Source: Leptospiraceae bacterium (lineage in GTDB: Bacteria > Spirochaetota > Leptospiria > Leptospirales > Leptospiraceae). From it: 64,000 bases of DNA. Positions 16,792 to 27,092 of the stretch are shown piece by piece. Where the stretch lies: NCBI GenBank assembly GCA_016708435.1, contig JADJFV010000033.1, positions 1-64,000 of the forward strand. Reading direction: 5' to 3'. The notes below the pieces were generated by a model. The model worked only from the letters and a program-made list of their open reading frames with translations. It made no database searches and was not told the origin of the DNA. Position numbers and translations under genes: made by a program. Each line of letters opens with the position of its first letter. The stretch's first letter is position 1.

Positions 16792-17214
16792 TTATCTTAG
16801 AGTAGGGTTTAAACCCGCCATCAACTCTTTAATAAAAGGTCTGGTCTCTATGGAATGATGTGGTAGCGTTAATCGCTCGTTAGTAATCACCAATTCATCG
16901 TAGGTCAAAATATCTAAATCAATTTCTCTTGGTCCTTTATCGTATCGCTTAATTCTTCTGAGTTTACTCTCGATTAGCTGTAGTTGGTCTAATAGGGCAA
17001 GTGGGGAAAGATTTGTTTCAATCAATAAAATACAGTTTAAGAAATCGGGTTGATCTGTTATTTCTAAAGCTTTTGTTTCTAGAATGCGAGACTTAGCAAT
17101 TATCTTTGTTGGAATACTTTCCACTTCTATGATTGATTGTTGGATGTATTGTAATCTATCACCTAGATTAGATCCAATAGATATTAGGGATTTATGTGAA
17201 TTTAACTCTGACAA
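16792..17214 (-). CDS. folK: 6-hydroxymethyl-7,8-dihydropterin pyrophosphokinase (HPPK)
   Basis: The 140 aa protein transfers pyrophosphate from ATP to 6-hydroxymethyl-dihydropterin in folate synthesis. Family signatures: SIGSNLGDRLQYI at the N-terminus, the segment ILETKALEITDQPDFLN, and KGPREIDLDIL with the metal-binding Asp pair, followed by LPHHSIETRPF. The length is on the short side but complete for HPPK. It lies three bases behind the DnaC-like ATPase gene, which itself abuts secA, so folK is the last gene of that unit. Its stop is one base from the stop of the convergent sensor gene. Confidence 0.93.
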   Translation of the reverse strand: MSELNSHKSLISIGSNLGDRLQYIQQSIIEVESIPTKIIAKSRILETKALEITDQPDFLNCILLIETNLSPLALLDQLQLIESKLRRIKRYDKGPREIDLDILTYDELVITNERLTLPHHSIETRPFIKELMAGLNPTLR

Positions 17215-17217
17215 GCG

Positions 17218-18096
17218 TCATCCAGATGTGCTCATTTGAAATTTCAATCGGTAGTCGGGACATTCTAATTTTATTTCGTGAGTCATTTCGCATAATCTAG
17301 AGTAGACTCTTCCTTCTCCTTTTTCTTTCCAATCACTGAGGGGGGAATTAGAAGTAAGTAGAGTGATTTTTTCTTTTTCATATCTTGAATCAATTAAATC
17401 GTAAAGTTTGGAATTTACCCAGTCAGAGTCTTTTTGAACACCGAAGTCATCTATTACTAGAACATCAATGTCCGCAAATTCCATTTCTATACTTCTTTCC
17501 TGTCCGTGGTATTCGCTGTCCTTTTGGTAAGTGTCTTTTAATGCATTTAAGAAGTCTTTGCTGATCTTAGCATAACGGCATTTTACCCCATAGCGAAAGA
17601 TTAATTCGTTTAGAATAATGCAGGCTAATAATGTTTTGCCTGAACCGGTTCCTCCTGAAAGATACATTCCCTGTTTTGGTTTATCTTTCCAGTGTGCAGG
17701 ATTGTCCCAGTTATTTATTAACTCATTTGCCCAATCATGTGCAACGAAAAGAGAAATCATATTATTCCCCGAAACATCCATAGAATTGAGAAAACGATAT
17801 TTATAACGCGGAGGTATATTCGATGCATCAATGATTTTGTCGAGTCTATTTCTTGTTAGCCTCGCCTCTTGACAGAAGCAAGGAATCATTTTGTTTAAGG
17901 ATTCTTCGTAAACTAAGTAGGGGGCTTTTGCTTTGGCGGGACATTTGACGCAATGCTCTGTGACGCAAGAGCATAATCCCAATGAGCCGGTGCGCGAGCC
18001 AGTTATCATTTCATCTAAAACGATTCCGACTCCCTTGCAGTATGGACAGGAAGAGTCTCCTGTCTTTATGTTTTTTAGAATCCCATCAAGTATCAT
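17218..18096 (-). CDS. DnaC/IstB-like AAA+ ATPase with N-terminal cysteine clusters
   Basis: The 292 aa protein has an N-terminal zinc-finger-like region (CPYCKGVG, then CSCVTEHCVKCPAK and PCFC). An AAA+ core follows, with Walker A GGTGSGKTLLA, Walker B VLVIDDFG, and sensor region LLTSNSPLSDW. This matches the DnaC/DnaI/IstB group, which load the replicative helicase or assist transposases. No transposase is adjacent, and the gene sits between secA and folK in a tight unit, so a chromosomal helicase-loader-like role is more likely than an IS origin. The ATG at 18096 follows the secA stop with no gap. Confidence 0.8.
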   Translation of the reverse strand: MILDGILKNIKTGDSSCPYCKGVGIVLDEMITGSRTGSLGLCSCVTEHCVKCPAKAKAPYLVYEESLNKMIPCFCQEARLTRNRLDKIIDASNIPPRYKYRFLNSMDVSGNNMISLFVAHDWANELINNWDNPAHWKDKPKQGMYLSGGTGSGKTLLACIILNELIFRYGVKCRYAKISKDFLNALKDTYQKDSEYHGQERSIEMEFADIDVLVIDDFGVQKDSDWVNSKLYDLIDSRYEKEKITLLTSNSPLSDWKEKGEGRVYSRLCEMTHEIKLECPDYRLKFQMSTSG

Positions 18097-20838
18097 CTAT
18101 CGTTTTCGTCTACTGCTCTTTCTTGAAGAAGAGCCGCCGGAACTTGTAGAAGAAGTATTCGTGTCGATCTTACGTTTGTTGCTGATATGAAGTAAATCGT
18201 TTTGATTTCCGTTCATGTTAAACAAATCAATGTCAGTAGTTTCCTGTCCGACTTTCTTGTATTCAACTTCTTTCTCTTCGATCTTTGTATCTTCTGCTAC
18301 TTCTACTTTCATTAAGAAGCTTAAAATTTCTGCCTTGAGATTGTCTACCATCGTTGCGAAAATTTTAAAGCCCTGGATTTTGTATTCTACGAGTGGATTT
18401 TTTTCTCCGTAACCAACAGTCCAGATTCCATCGCGCAAATGATCCATTACATATAAATGTTCTTTCCAGCGATGATCCAAAATATCTAGTAGGATACTTC
18501 TCTCAAGATATTGCCAGACTTCTTTTCCTACTTTAGAAATTTTATTTTTGTAAACAGAAATAAATTCTGAATTCAATGTCTCTCTTAGTTTATCGCGAAC
18601 ATCATTGGAACGAGGAAAGTTTTCTTCTTTGATTCGAATAGAAACATTCATCGTTGTTAGCCACTCATTTAACGAAAGATAATCCCAAGAGGTTGGGTTT
18701 TTTCCTTCGCAATGTGTATCAATTTGTAGATCAACTGTTTCTTTGATCCAATCTTCGACTAGCTCTTCCATATTGGCTTCTTCATTTAAAACATCATTTC
18801 TGAGGTTATAGATGAATATCCGCTGAGCGTTCATTACATCATCATACTCTAATAAATGTTTGCGGATATCAAAGTTATGCCCCTCAACTCTTTTTTGAGA
18901 GCGGGCAATCGCATTGCTAACCATCTTGTGCTCAATCTCTTGACCTTCCTCCATCCCAAGTTTTTGCATGATAGAGGAAATTCTATCCGAACCAAAGATT
19001 CGCATCAAGTCATCTTCTAATGAAAGATAAAATCTACTAGAGCCCGGATCTCCCTGGCGTCCCGATCTACCGCGCAACTGATTGTCAATACGACGGGCTT
19101 CGTGTCTTTCTGTGCCTAATATGTGTAAGCCGCCAGCGTTTAATACATCTTGGTGAGATTTTTCCCAGTTCAAAGCATCTTCTAAGATTTCTCTTGCTTT
19201 CTTTTTCTTTCCGTGTTGGGCAAATTCTTCCGCAATCGCTCTTGCTGAATCAAAGTCTTTTTTCTTAATAGCAGTTTTAAATTCTTCAATTTCAGAATCG
19301 TTCTCTGTCCATTTTTCCATCAGCTCTTTGTGCTTTTGTGATCCACCTAGAACAATATCAGTCCCGCGTCCCGCCATGTTCGTTGCAATGGTTATTGCTC
19401 CCGGCTTACCGGCGTTAGCTATAATCTCAGCTTCTTTCTCATGGAACTTAGCATTTAAAACGTTATGCGGTAGTCCTACTGCTCTAAGCTTGTTAGAAAG
19501 TAATTCTGATTTTTCAATCGAAATAGTTCCAACTAGGATTGGTTGTTTTTTTGAATGCAAATCTTTTATCTCGTTTACGATTGCATTGAACTTTTCTCTT
19601 TCTGTTCGATAGACTCTATCTGCATGATCGAGTCTCTTCATTTTTATATTAGGTGGAATTACAATTACATCTAATTTATAGATTTTTGCAAACTCTTCTG
19701 CTTCTGTATCAGCCGTTCCAGTCATACCGGAAAGCTTTCCATAAATTCTAAAATAATTTTGGAATGTAATAGAGGCAAGTGTTTGTGATTCCCGAGCGAT
19801 TGTTACTTTTTCTTTTGCTTCGAGTGCTTGGTGTAATCCATCTGAGTAGCGTCTACCGGGCATTAGGCGACCGGTGAATTCATCTACGATTAATACTTCG
19901 CCATTTTGAACTACGTAGTCTACGTCTCTCTGGAATATTTTGTGTGCTTTGAGTGCCTGGTGAACATGGTGAACAAGTTCCACATTGTCCGGAGAATACA
20001 GATTATCCACTCCGATGATTTGCTCTACTCGCTTGACACCACTCTCAGTCAAAAGAACGTTACGCGCTTTCTCATCTACTTCATAGTCTTCTTTGTCTAC
20101 GAGTTTAGGAATGACTGCATCTATTTTGATATAATTGTCTGTTGATTCATCTGCTGCTCCTGAAATAATAAGGGGAGTTCTCGCCTCATCAATGAGAATA
20201 GAATCCACCTCATCCACGATACCAAAGAAATGTTCTCTCTGAACTTTGTGTTCCTTTCTTGGAACCATATTATCTCTTAGATAATCAAATCCGTATTCGT
20301 TATTCGTTCCGTAAGTAATATCTGAGCCGTATGCTTCTTGTCTTTCTTCGTGCTCCATATCGTGTTGGATAATACCAACTGTCACACCAAGAAAATCATA
20401 GATTGGTTTCATCCAGAGAGCATCGCGCCTTGCCAAATAGTCATTTACCGTAACTACATGCACTCCTTTTCCGGCAAGCGAGTTTAAATACACAGCAAGT
20501 GTAGAAGTAAGAGTCTTTCCTTCCCCGGTTTTCATCTCTGCGATGTTTCCCCAATGAAGAGCAATACCACCCATCATTTGCACATCGTAATGTCTAAGAC
20601 CCATTACCCGCACGGATACTTCGCGAATAGTAGCAAACGCTTCTGGTAAAATATCATCTAGTGTTTTTCCATTAGCCAATAGGTCTTTGAATTTTTTCGT
20701 TTGTTTTTTTAAATCTTCATTAGAAAGTTTTTGAATTTCTGGCTCGAATGAATTAATCTCTACGACTATCGGAGTTAGTCTTTTTAAATCTCTTTCATAC
20801 TTACTTCCGAATATAAACTGTAATACTTTTTGAAACAT
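18097..20838 (-). CDS. secA: preprotein translocase ATPase SecA
   Basis: The 913 aa motor drives Sec-dependent export through SecYEG. The N-terminal LKRLTPIV region is followed by the DEAD core (AEMKTGEGKTLTSTLAVYL, VDEVDSILIDEARTPLIISG), the preprotein cross-linking domain, and NBD2 (NMAGRGTDIVLGG, RGRSGRQGDPGSSRFYLSLE). The helical wing/scaffold (HLYVMDHLRDGIWTVGYGEK) follows. The C-terminus is a Ser/Arg/Lys-rich tail without the CxCxSGxxxxxCH zinc motif that binds SecB. It heads the minus-strand unit secA - DnaC-like - folK. Confidence 0.97.
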   Translation of the reverse strand: MFQKVLQFIFGSKYERDLKRLTPIVVEINSFEPEIQKLSNEDLKKQTKKFKDLLANGKTLDDILPEAFATIREVSVRVMGLRHYDVQMMGGIALHWGNIAEMKTGEGKTLTSTLAVYLNSLAGKGVHVVTVNDYLARRDALWMKPIYDFLGVTVGIIQHDMEHEERQEAYGSDITYGTNNEYGFDYLRDNMVPRKEHKVQREHFFGIVDEVDSILIDEARTPLIISGAADESTDNYIKIDAVIPKLVDKEDYEVDEKARNVLLTESGVKRVEQIIGVDNLYSPDNVELVHHVHQALKAHKIFQRDVDYVVQNGEVLIVDEFTGRLMPGRRYSDGLHQALEAKEKVTIARESQTLASITFQNYFRIYGKLSGMTGTADTEAEEFAKIYKLDVIVIPPNIKMKRLDHADRVYRTEREKFNAIVNEIKDLHSKKQPILVGTISIEKSELLSNKLRAVGLPHNVLNAKFHEKEAEIIANAGKPGAITIATNMAGRGTDIVLGGSQKHKELMEKWTENDSEIEEFKTAIKKKDFDSARAIAEEFAQHGKKKKAREILEDALNWEKSHQDVLNAGGLHILGTERHEARRIDNQLRGRSGRQGDPGSSRFYLSLEDDLMRIFGSDRISSIMQKLGMEEGQEIEHKMVSNAIARSQKRVEGHNFDIRKHLLEYDDVMNAQRIFIYNLRNDVLNEEANMEELVEDWIKETVDLQIDTHCEGKNPTSWDYLSLNEWLTTMNVSIRIKEENFPRSNDVRDKLRETLNSEFISVYKNKISKVGKEVWQYLERSILLDILDHRWKEHLYVMDHLRDGIWTVGYGEKNPLVEYKIQGFKIFATMVDNLKAEILSFLMKVEVAEDTKIEEKEVEYKKVGQETTDIDLFNMNGNQNDLLHISNKRKIDTNTSSTSSGGSSSRKSSRRKR

Positions 20839-20859
20839 TGTTTTTTATTTTTTCCTTGG

Positions 20860-21558
20860 TTAATTCGCCTTAGACGCAATTATATTATCGAAAAGGATAC
20901 GGGCGTTCGCTTCCATTTCTTGTTGTTTAACTTTGATTTCATTGGATATATTTCCAATGGTTTGTGGAATTTCTTTGTGAACTTTCCACCATACTTCTAG
21001 CATTGGGTAGGTTACTTCAAAATGACATTGAATCCCATATCCTTTATTTTTATATGAGAACATTTGATTTTCATACTTTTCACTGGAAATAAGTCTTTCT
21101 GTGTTTGGAGGCAAATCAAACGTATCCCCATGTAAATGAAACGCAGTGAGATTTGCGGAAGTAATTCCTTGAAACACATTGTGTGCGGTATTAGTAACGG
21201 AGACTTTAGAAAAACCAATTTCCGCTCCATTTGCTCCTTTCATTACTGTTGCTCCAAGAGCTTTGGCTAGAATCTGTGAGCCGAGGCAAACACCAATTAC
21301 CTTCTTGCATGGAATTGCCAGCGCGTTTTCTACAAGATTGATATAAGGCTTGAAGAAGGATTCTTCTTTCGGATCATAAACAGACTGAGGTCCTCCCATA
21401 AGAATGATAGTGTCGAATATTTGCTGGGATTCGGGAATGAGTTGAATTCCTTTTCTATAAGCATCATGGTAAGTAATTTTGTAATTCGCATTACGAAGGG
21501 AGTTTTCAATTATACCTGGTCCTTCACAATCTAGAAAGCGTATAATTAAACTTCTCAC
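20860..21558 (-). CDS. class I glutamine amidotransferase (GMP synthase-like)
   Basis: The 232 aa protein is a stand-alone GATase1 domain. It has MGGPQSVYDP, the nucleophile elbow GVCLGSQILAKALG with the catalytic Cys, and the late His/Glu pair in QCHFEVTYPM. Proteins of this group hydrolyse glutamine or related gamma-glutamyl compounds; the partner or real substrate is not evident. The start overlaps the last base of the upstream lipoprotein gene's stop, so the two are probably cotranscribed. It lies 22 bases before the secA start on the same strand. Confidence 0.82.
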   Translation of the reverse strand: MRSLIIRFLDCEGPGIIENSLRNANYKITYHDAYRKGIQLIPESQQIFDTIILMGGPQSVYDPKEESFFKPYINLVENALAIPCKKVIGVCLGSQILAKALGATVMKGANGAEIGFSKVSVTNTAHNVFQGITSANLTAFHLHGDTFDLPPNTERLISSEKYENQMFSYKNKGYGIQCHFEVTYPMLEVWWKVHKEIPQTIGNISNEIKVKQQEMEANARILFDNIIASKAN

Positions 21559-22133
21559 TAAGCTCCTCCTAACATTAGTTTGAAAAATTTTACTTTGTTT
21601 TCTGTTTGAATTAAGTTCAATTCTTTTTCTTCACTGATTGGTCCTATGAAGTTATAAAATAGAATCAAAGGCTTTGTCTTAAATAAGAGCGTTTCAGGTC
21701 TACCAGTAATTAGACCGTCCCCTTGCGAAACTCTAAAAGGTCTTTTCATAATGAGGATTTGGAGTTCAATTTTCTTTTCCGAGACTTCCTTTTCCATAAT
21801 TGCCTTTGCTTTAGGATAAAGCTCATCGAAAGAGGATGTGGGCTCTGCATCAGGAACGATGTCGTAGGGGTCTACTACCATGTAGAGTCCTAGCGATTTG
21901 TCTTTGTTTACTTCTTGGAATAGGTAATTAAGTGCTGGAATCTCTTTAACGCAAGGTATGCAGGTAGGTGCATAGACATTGATTGCGAGTCGGCGAAGTG
22001 GTAGCTCGGCTAAAACTATTGGCTTTCCTAAAAGGTCTAGACCTTCGTAAAGAGAAACATCAAAGTTAGATTGTTTTTGGGAATAACAATTGGCTAAGAA
22101 GGCAGTTAATAGAAAAATAATGATTTGTTTCAT
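21558..22133 (-). CDS. thioredoxin-like (TlpA/ResA-type) lipoprotein
   Basis: The 191 aa protein has a lipoprotein signal (MKQIIIFLLTAFLANC), so Cys16 is the lipidated residue. The fold signature is VYAPTCIPCVKEIPALNYLF, a CxxC redox motif in the position expected for TlpA/ResA thiol-disulfide proteins, followed by LGLYMVVDPYD. It probably acts in the periplasm as a reductase for cysteine proteins such as cytochromes; no such client is nearby. The region after residue ~120 has lost the usual conserved cis-proline pattern in places, so the activity is not certain. It is the first gene of the minus-strand group. Confidence 0.72.
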   Translation of the reverse strand: MKQIIIFLLTAFLANCYSQKQSNFDVSLYEGLDLLGKPIVLAELPLRRLAINVYAPTCIPCVKEIPALNYLFQEVNKDKSLGLYMVVDPYDIVPDAEPTSSFDELYPKAKAIMEKEVSEKKIELQILIMKRPFRVSQGDGLITGRPETLLFKTKPLILFYNFIGPISEEKELNLIQTENKVKFFKLMLGGA

Positions 22134-22357
22134 TGCGTATATTTTTTAACTATATCTTCTTGGATAGGGGGTAAGGCAAGTAAGATAAAATTTTAATTAT
22201 TAAATTCATTGACGATAGTTTTTCGTTGAAATGATGGCGTATTACCCCGTACGACAATGATTTTTGACGAAAACTTATTGCCCCCGCCTACTGAAATTCA
22301 TAGCAAGCATTAGCAAGCTTTGATTTAGGTTAATCTGAACTTATTATAGGAGTCTAA

Positions 22358-22834
22358 ATGAGCACACAAGAATTTGAAATTGGCAAATTAATTGAACTAG
22401 CGAGACACAAAAAATATGAGCTTACCTCCGCTGGTTTTGCTGCCTTGGACAAGATTGAAAGGATAGCAATTCCTAAAAAATTAAAAACTAGAAAGATCGC
22501 TGTGCAAGCTTTACATGCACTTTCCGATGGACTTGTTCAATATGGTTATTTTTCAGCAGAAGAAAGAAAGAAACTACACGCAGAAGCACATATGTCAGAT
22601 GCTCCTTATAAAGGATTCAAAGGTCTATTTTCTAACTCTGCTGCTCCTGTTGTGGAAGAAGACATTGAAGAAGATTTTATTCCTCAAGAAGAAGAAGCTA
22701 AGCATGATTATGTTGCTGATGGAGAAGAGTTAGATTCTGCTCTTTCTGAAGAAGAAGAGGATGAAGACGAAGAGGATGAAGATGATGAGGACGAAGATGA
22801 TGACGATCTCGAAGATGATGAAGACGATAAATAG
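22358..22834 (+). CDS. possible RNA polymerase omega subunit with polyacidic tail
   Basis: The 158 aa protein starts after AGGAG. Residues 1-75 are helical. The stretch KYELTSAGFAALDKIERIAI followed by TRKIAVQALHALSDG resembles the omega pattern (NRFELV-A-RARQ-, then K-VT-AL-EI--GK). A linker (PYKGFKGLFSN) leads to a C-terminus in which about 45 of the last 65 residues are Glu or Asp. That tail is unusual for omega and would give strong negative charge, as in nucleic-acid mimics or histone-chaperone-like tails. An alternative is a lineage-specific acidic protein. The omega call is a tentative family match by eye. Confidence 0.6.
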   Translation: MSTQEFEIGKLIELARHKKYELTSAGFAALDKIERIAIPKKLKTRKIAVQALHALSDGLVQYGYFSAEERKKLHAEAHMSDAPYKGFKGLFSNSAAPVVEEDIEEDFIPQEEEAKHDYVADGEELDSALSEEEEDEDEEDEDDEDEDDDDLEDDEDDK

Positions 22835-22865
22835 TTGCGTCTAGGAGTTTCCCATTTCTCATTTT

Positions 22866-24241
22866 TTGCATTTTAATTCGAACGGGCTACCAAATTTACA
22901 AAACAGTAAGAATGGTAGCCTTATTTATTCCAAGCATGACCCAATCAAAGAAAGCAATCGCTTTTCTGAAACTATTTTAAATGAATACTCTTCTCTTAAA
23001 TATACTCCTTCAACTATGATTTGTTTTGGATTTGGTATGGGCTATCATATCGAATCTTTATTGCAGATGAGTGGAGGCAATATACGATTAGCCTGTGTTG
23101 AGCCCGACCAATCCATATTAGAAATTCCAGAAGTAAAAAAAAAATCCTAGAATTAGTAGAAGAATTCAAATCTAAAGACTCTGAACTAAAAGTTTATTCT
23201 CTTTCTGATTTTCCTTTTTCTGAATATTCTCCTGTTTCTAAATATACATTTTCCTTTCCCTATTATTCTCGCAATTTTGCGAATGAACTATTTTCTTTTC
23301 ATGAATCACTAAAAGAAAAAACAGGGATCAACAAAACTACTATCTCCCATTTTGCACGCACTTGGTTTAGAAATTACTTTGTGAATTTAGATTTAAGTCT
23401 TGAACGCGGAAATAGGGCAGGCTTTGTTTTTATGGATAGTTTTCCCTTTAATGGAAAAGACGTTCTATTTGTAGGAGCGGCTCCTATTTTAGAAGAGCAA
23501 ATGGAATGGATAAGACTTAATCAAGATCGATTCTTTATTCTGTCTTCGGATACTGCTTGTTATTCACTATTGGCTAATGACATTCGCCCCGACTTTATTC
23601 TTTCGATTGATGCAGGGCGGGGAACTATTTATCATTTTAGAAATATTCCTGCTGACATTCCAATCATTACTTGGCTAGGGGCAAATAGTCATATATTCCG
23701 ATTACCAAATCCTGTTTATTTGTATTTATCTACTTATCCACTCGACCAAGTATTGCATTCCATAATTTTTCCAGATAGAGAGTTAGTGTTTAAAAATCCT
23801 TCTCTCAATGTAGCCGGCTTAGCAAAGGTAATCGCTGAGTATTATTCTGCCAATAGACTTATACTAAGTGGGGTAAGTTTTAAAATTCAATCTGGTAAAA
23901 CACATGCCCGCGGAACAGGCTATGAGAATTATAATATTCCAAAAGTAAATCGGTATTATCCCATGGAGGCATACAGCCCGAAGGCTTACCAAAAAGAAAT
24001 CAGCCCTAAGAATCATTTGGCACTTTATCATCTAATGGAAAGTAACCATATGGAGATACTAAAGCCGGAATTGATTTCCGAAATAAAAATCGGAACGGCG
24101 ATATATAAGACGAAACCGCTTTCACTTAAAGTATCCGAAAAATACATTGATAAGTTCAAAAAATTTCTATTCAATCAAACGATTCAAAGAGAAATACTGA
24201 GTGAAACAGGTCTAGAAAAAGCTTCTATAATAGAATTGTGA
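22866..24241 (+). pseudogene. DUF115/MptE-like (Maf-type) protein, broken at an A10 tract
   Basis: The first frame (22866-23150) gives FGFGMGYHIESLL and VEPDQSILEIPEVKK. It fails in a run of ten A residues at 23135-23144. Shifting frame there continues ILELVEEFKSKDSELKVYSL and joins the long frame to 24241 without further stops. The C-terminal part has LFVGAAPILEEQMEWI, SSDTACYSLLANDI-PD and SIDAGRG, typical of the DUF115 domain found in motility-accessory-factor glycosyltransferases and in MptE. Such proteins glycosylate flagellin or surface structures. A single-base length change in the tract would restore the full ~458 aa gene, so it may be phase-variable rather than dead. The TTG start is uncertain. 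Confidence 0.75.
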
Positions 24242-24403
24242 AAAGATTTCTCTAAGATAATTTTTCCAATTATTAAGAATAAAGAAAAGTATGAAATGAA
24301 AGCGACCTACAAGCCACATAGAAGCCGAATTCGGCTCGAAGATAGCTTTTAGATTCGAATAAGCTTGGTATTATCTAAATCGTTTGTATCCATTCTATCT
24401 CAA

Positions 24404-24465
24404 GACTATTCCGCACCATAATGCGGAATAGTCTTGACTATTTCGCATTATGGTGCGGAATAGTC
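24404..24465. repeat. 62 bp near-perfect palindrome overlapping a gene start
   Basis: The two 30-base arms (24404-24433 and 24436-24465) are reverse complements with one mismatch, separated by TT. Each arm is itself a hairpin (GACTATTCCGCA against TGCGGAATAGTC around CCATAA). The right arm contains ATG 24450, the longest start for the following ATPase, and ends three bases before the alternative ATG 24468. Confidence 0.85.
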
Positions 24466-25586
24466 GTATGAGGTTAGATTTTAGAGAAATAATTCTAAAG
24501 GATTTGAGTAAGAAAATGGTTTTTCTTGTTGGTCCAAGGCAGGCAGGGAAGACTTGGCTTTCTAAAAGCATTCGAAATTCTGATTTTGTTTATCTAAACT
24601 ATGACAATGACGCGGATAAGAAAATCATAGATAATAGAGCTTGGGATCCTCTGGCTAAATTAATTATTCTAGATGAACTTCACAAAAGACCAGATTGGAA
24701 AAACTTCATCAAAGGAATTTATGATAAGCGTAACCCGAACCAAGAGTTTCTAGTTACCGGTAGTGCAAGATTAGACATTTATCGCAACACAGGAGACTCT
24801 CTATCTGGACGGTATTTTACTCATAGACTTTTGCCTTTTGTTCCAAGAGATTTAGTCGGAACAAAATGGGAGGGAGATTTGTCAAGACTCTTAGAGCGAG
24901 GTGGTTTTCCTGAACCCTTCCTGGCAGAGGACGCGGTGGAAGCAGACCGATGGAGACTTCAATATGTAGATGGTTTGATTCGAGAAGATGTTTTTACGAT
25001 CGATACAGTAGAAAATCTCAAATCTTTACAATCAGTTCTGCGTCTTTTACAGTCTAGAGTAGGCTCTCCTATCAGTTATACTTCAATCGCAGAAGATGTT
25101 CATATATCTCCGAATACCGTAAAAAAATACATCGGACTACTCGAAGCCTTGTTCATTGTTTTTAAAGTTCCACCTTTTTCAAAGAATATTGCCCGAAGTC
25201 TTCTCAAAGAGCCTAAGATTTATTTCTTTGATACAGGGCTTGTTGTAAATGATGCAGGTTCACGATTTGAAAATTTGACCGCCTTATCCCTATTATCCCA
25301 TTGCTATCGTCGTGAGGATTGGATGGGCAAACGCACATCTTTGCATTATATTCGCACTAAAGAAAAGAAAGAAGTGGATTTTCTAATTGCTGAAGACGAA
25401 GAGCCAACCTTACTTATTGAAGCGAAATACCAAGACGAAAAAATTTCTCCAACACTTCGCTACTTCTCCGATAAATACAAAATTCCAGGAGTGCAAGTTG
25501 TCCTTCATTTAGATTCAGAATACCAAGAAAATTTGATAAAAGTAAAAAAAGCAGATAGGTTTCTAGTCGCTCAGAACTTGGTTTAG
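24450..25586 (+). CDS. AAA_14 / DUF4143 family ATPase
   Basis: The protein has 378 aa from ATG 24450, or 372 from ATG 24468 (MRLDFREIIL), which I slightly prefer because the longer start lies within the palindrome. Walker A is FLVGPRQAGKTWLS, Walker B is LIILDELHK, and sensor TGSARLDIYR follows. The DUF4143 part (PRDLVG and so on) contains a winged-helix segment (SYTSIAEDVHISPNTVKKYI) and a restriction-nuclease-like end (KEVDFLIAEDEE then LLIEAKY) with D-x-E-x-K-like residues. These ATPases are widespread accessory genes with unknown targets. No ribosome-binding site is visible for either start, and the mRNA 5' end would be strongly folded. Confidence 0.8.
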   Translation: MVRNSRMRLDFREIILKDLSKKMVFLVGPRQAGKTWLSKSIRNSDFVYLNYDNDADKKIIDNRAWDPLAKLIILDELHKRPDWKNFIKGIYDKRNPNQEFLVTGSARLDIYRNTGDSLSGRYFTHRLLPFVPRDLVGTKWEGDLSRLLERGGFPEPFLAEDAVEADRWRLQYVDGLIREDVFTIDTVENLKSLQSVLRLLQSRVGSPISYTSIAEDVHISPNTVKKYIGLLEALFIVFKVPPFSKNIARSLLKEPKIYFFDTGLVVNDAGSRFENLTALSLLSHCYRREDWMGKRTSLHYIRTKEKKEVDFLIAEDEEPTLLIEAKYQDEKISPTLRYFSDKYKIPGVQVVLHLDSEYQENLIKVKKADRFLVAQNLV

Positions 25587-25770
25587 AATTATTCAAAACT
25601 GAATGTCTCTGGTAAATCCCATCGGGGAAGAATTTCACCCTTTTTCAATTAAAAAAAAATCTTTTCAGCAAACGATTCTAAAATTACCAAGTAATTACAG
25701 AGTTGTTGCAAAAAAATATTCCCGGTTTTGCAGACTAGAGTTTAATACTATTGTTGGAATAAGAGAATTT

Positions 25771-27081
<1,311 letters not shown>

Positions 27082-27092
27082 GGAGAAAAGAA

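Noticed and set aside
17218..18096. Reading the DnaC-like ATPase as an IS21 IstB helper
   Set aside because: There is no istA, no terminal repeats, and it is embedded between secA and folK with no gaps.
22320..22347. TTGATT-16-TATTAT as a promoter for the omega-like gene
   Set aside because: Transcription would begin at or after the AGGAG site, leaving almost no leader for translation.
22515..22733. 72-codon frame inside the omega-like gene
   Set aside because: It is an alternate-frame shadow of the acidic-tail gene, with composition that reflects the GAA/GAT repeats.
25603..25770. 56-codon N-terminal extension of the 3-hydroxyacyl-CoA dehydrogenase
   Set aside because: The dinucleotide-binding strand starts at the downstream ATG and the extension is lysine-rich without family match.
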